Origin: Caldifarciminota bacterium
GTDB lineage: Bacteria; Hydrothermota; Tepidihabitantia; SM23-42
DNA: 5,141 nt
Direction of reading: 5' to 3'
NCBI GenBank assembly: GCA_030671005.1
Contig: DAOVAN010000116.1
Span: 1 to 5,141 of the forward strand
The translations under genes and the position numbers were made by a program. Of this stretch, positions 5,104-5,141 are shown piece by piece (positions within the stretch are counted from its first letter, which is position 1; each line of letters begins with the position of its first letter). The notes below the pieces were generated by a model that searched no databases, had not been told where the DNA came from, and saw only the letters and a list, made by a program, of their open reading frames with translations.

Positions 5104-5131
5104 CTTCTCCCTTGACGGAAGAGCTTCTCCC
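5104..5131. repeat. Direct repeat CTTCTCCC and weak dyad at window end
   Basis: CTTCTCCC occurs at 5104-5111 and 5124-5131 around a TTGACGGAAGAG segment. The block resembles the common CTCTCCCTTGA...GGGAGAG palindromic repeat of bacterial intergenic DNA in degenerate form. The window ends at 5141, so its full extent is unknown. Confidence 0.35.
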
Positions 5132-5141
5132 CCTACATCTC

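Noticed and set aside
5112..5139. Promoter-like TTGACG followed by TACATC near the right end
   Set aside because: The -10 match is poor and the TTGACG falls inside a CTTCTCCC-type repeat, so it is more likely part of the repeat than a promoter.

Overview
The window looks like a bacterial chromosome segment of about 5.1 kb. It has one thiamine gene, a tightly overlapping four-gene operon, and repeat-rich intergenic DNA at both ends. All genes read on the + strand. The organism is bacterial: it has consensus sigma-70 type promoters, a GGAGG ribosome binding site, HPF, HPr kinase and a PTS EIIA. The gene order, the ThiD2-ThiE fusion and the dense GTCATTGCG...GGCAATCTC palindromic repeats suggest an uncultured lineage such as candidate division WOR-3/Stahlbacteria. 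That placement is a guess from pattern, not a demonstrated assignment.

Layout. Positions 1-424 carry no gene. They hold a double hairpin (1-57), palindromic repeat remnants (60-98, 119-152), a nested palindromic repeat (173-243), a 7-bp tandem repeat (248-272), a 10-bp direct repeat (331-340 and 347-356) and a perfect-consensus promoter (391-419). That promoter ends 5 bases before the GTG start of a ThiD2-ThiE fusion (425-1432), so the mRNA is probably leaderless. A second perfect-consensus promoter (1418-1445) has its -35 box inside the last codons of thiE. It drives hpf (1500-1817), hprK (1814-2797), a mannose-type EIIA gene (2794-3189) and an AMP-forming acyl-CoA ligase gene (3186-4832). 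Each of these four genes overlaps the next by exactly 4 bases. From 4833 to the end there is AT-rich spacer followed by more copies of the nested palindromic repeat.

How the genes fit together. The first gene makes thiamine phosphate: HMP-P kinase plus thiamine phosphate synthase. The operon joins ribosome hibernation (HPF) to a regulatory PTS branch (HPr kinase/phosphorylase and EIIA-Man). This resembles the rpoN-hpf-hprK-rapZ-EIIA-HPr clusters of some Proteobacteria, but rpoN, rapZ, ptsH and ptsI are absent here and a fatty-acid activating enzyme follows directly. A link between carbon/energy status, ribosome storage and fatty-acid activation is an attractive inference. No function beyond the family assignments is shown by the sequence.

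The main points of interest are the probable leaderless thiE transcript, substitutions at normally conserved positions of ThiE and HprK, the unusual operon partner, and the modular nesting of the intergenic palindromes. I see no CRISPR, transposase, tRNA, rRNA or convincing new defence system.
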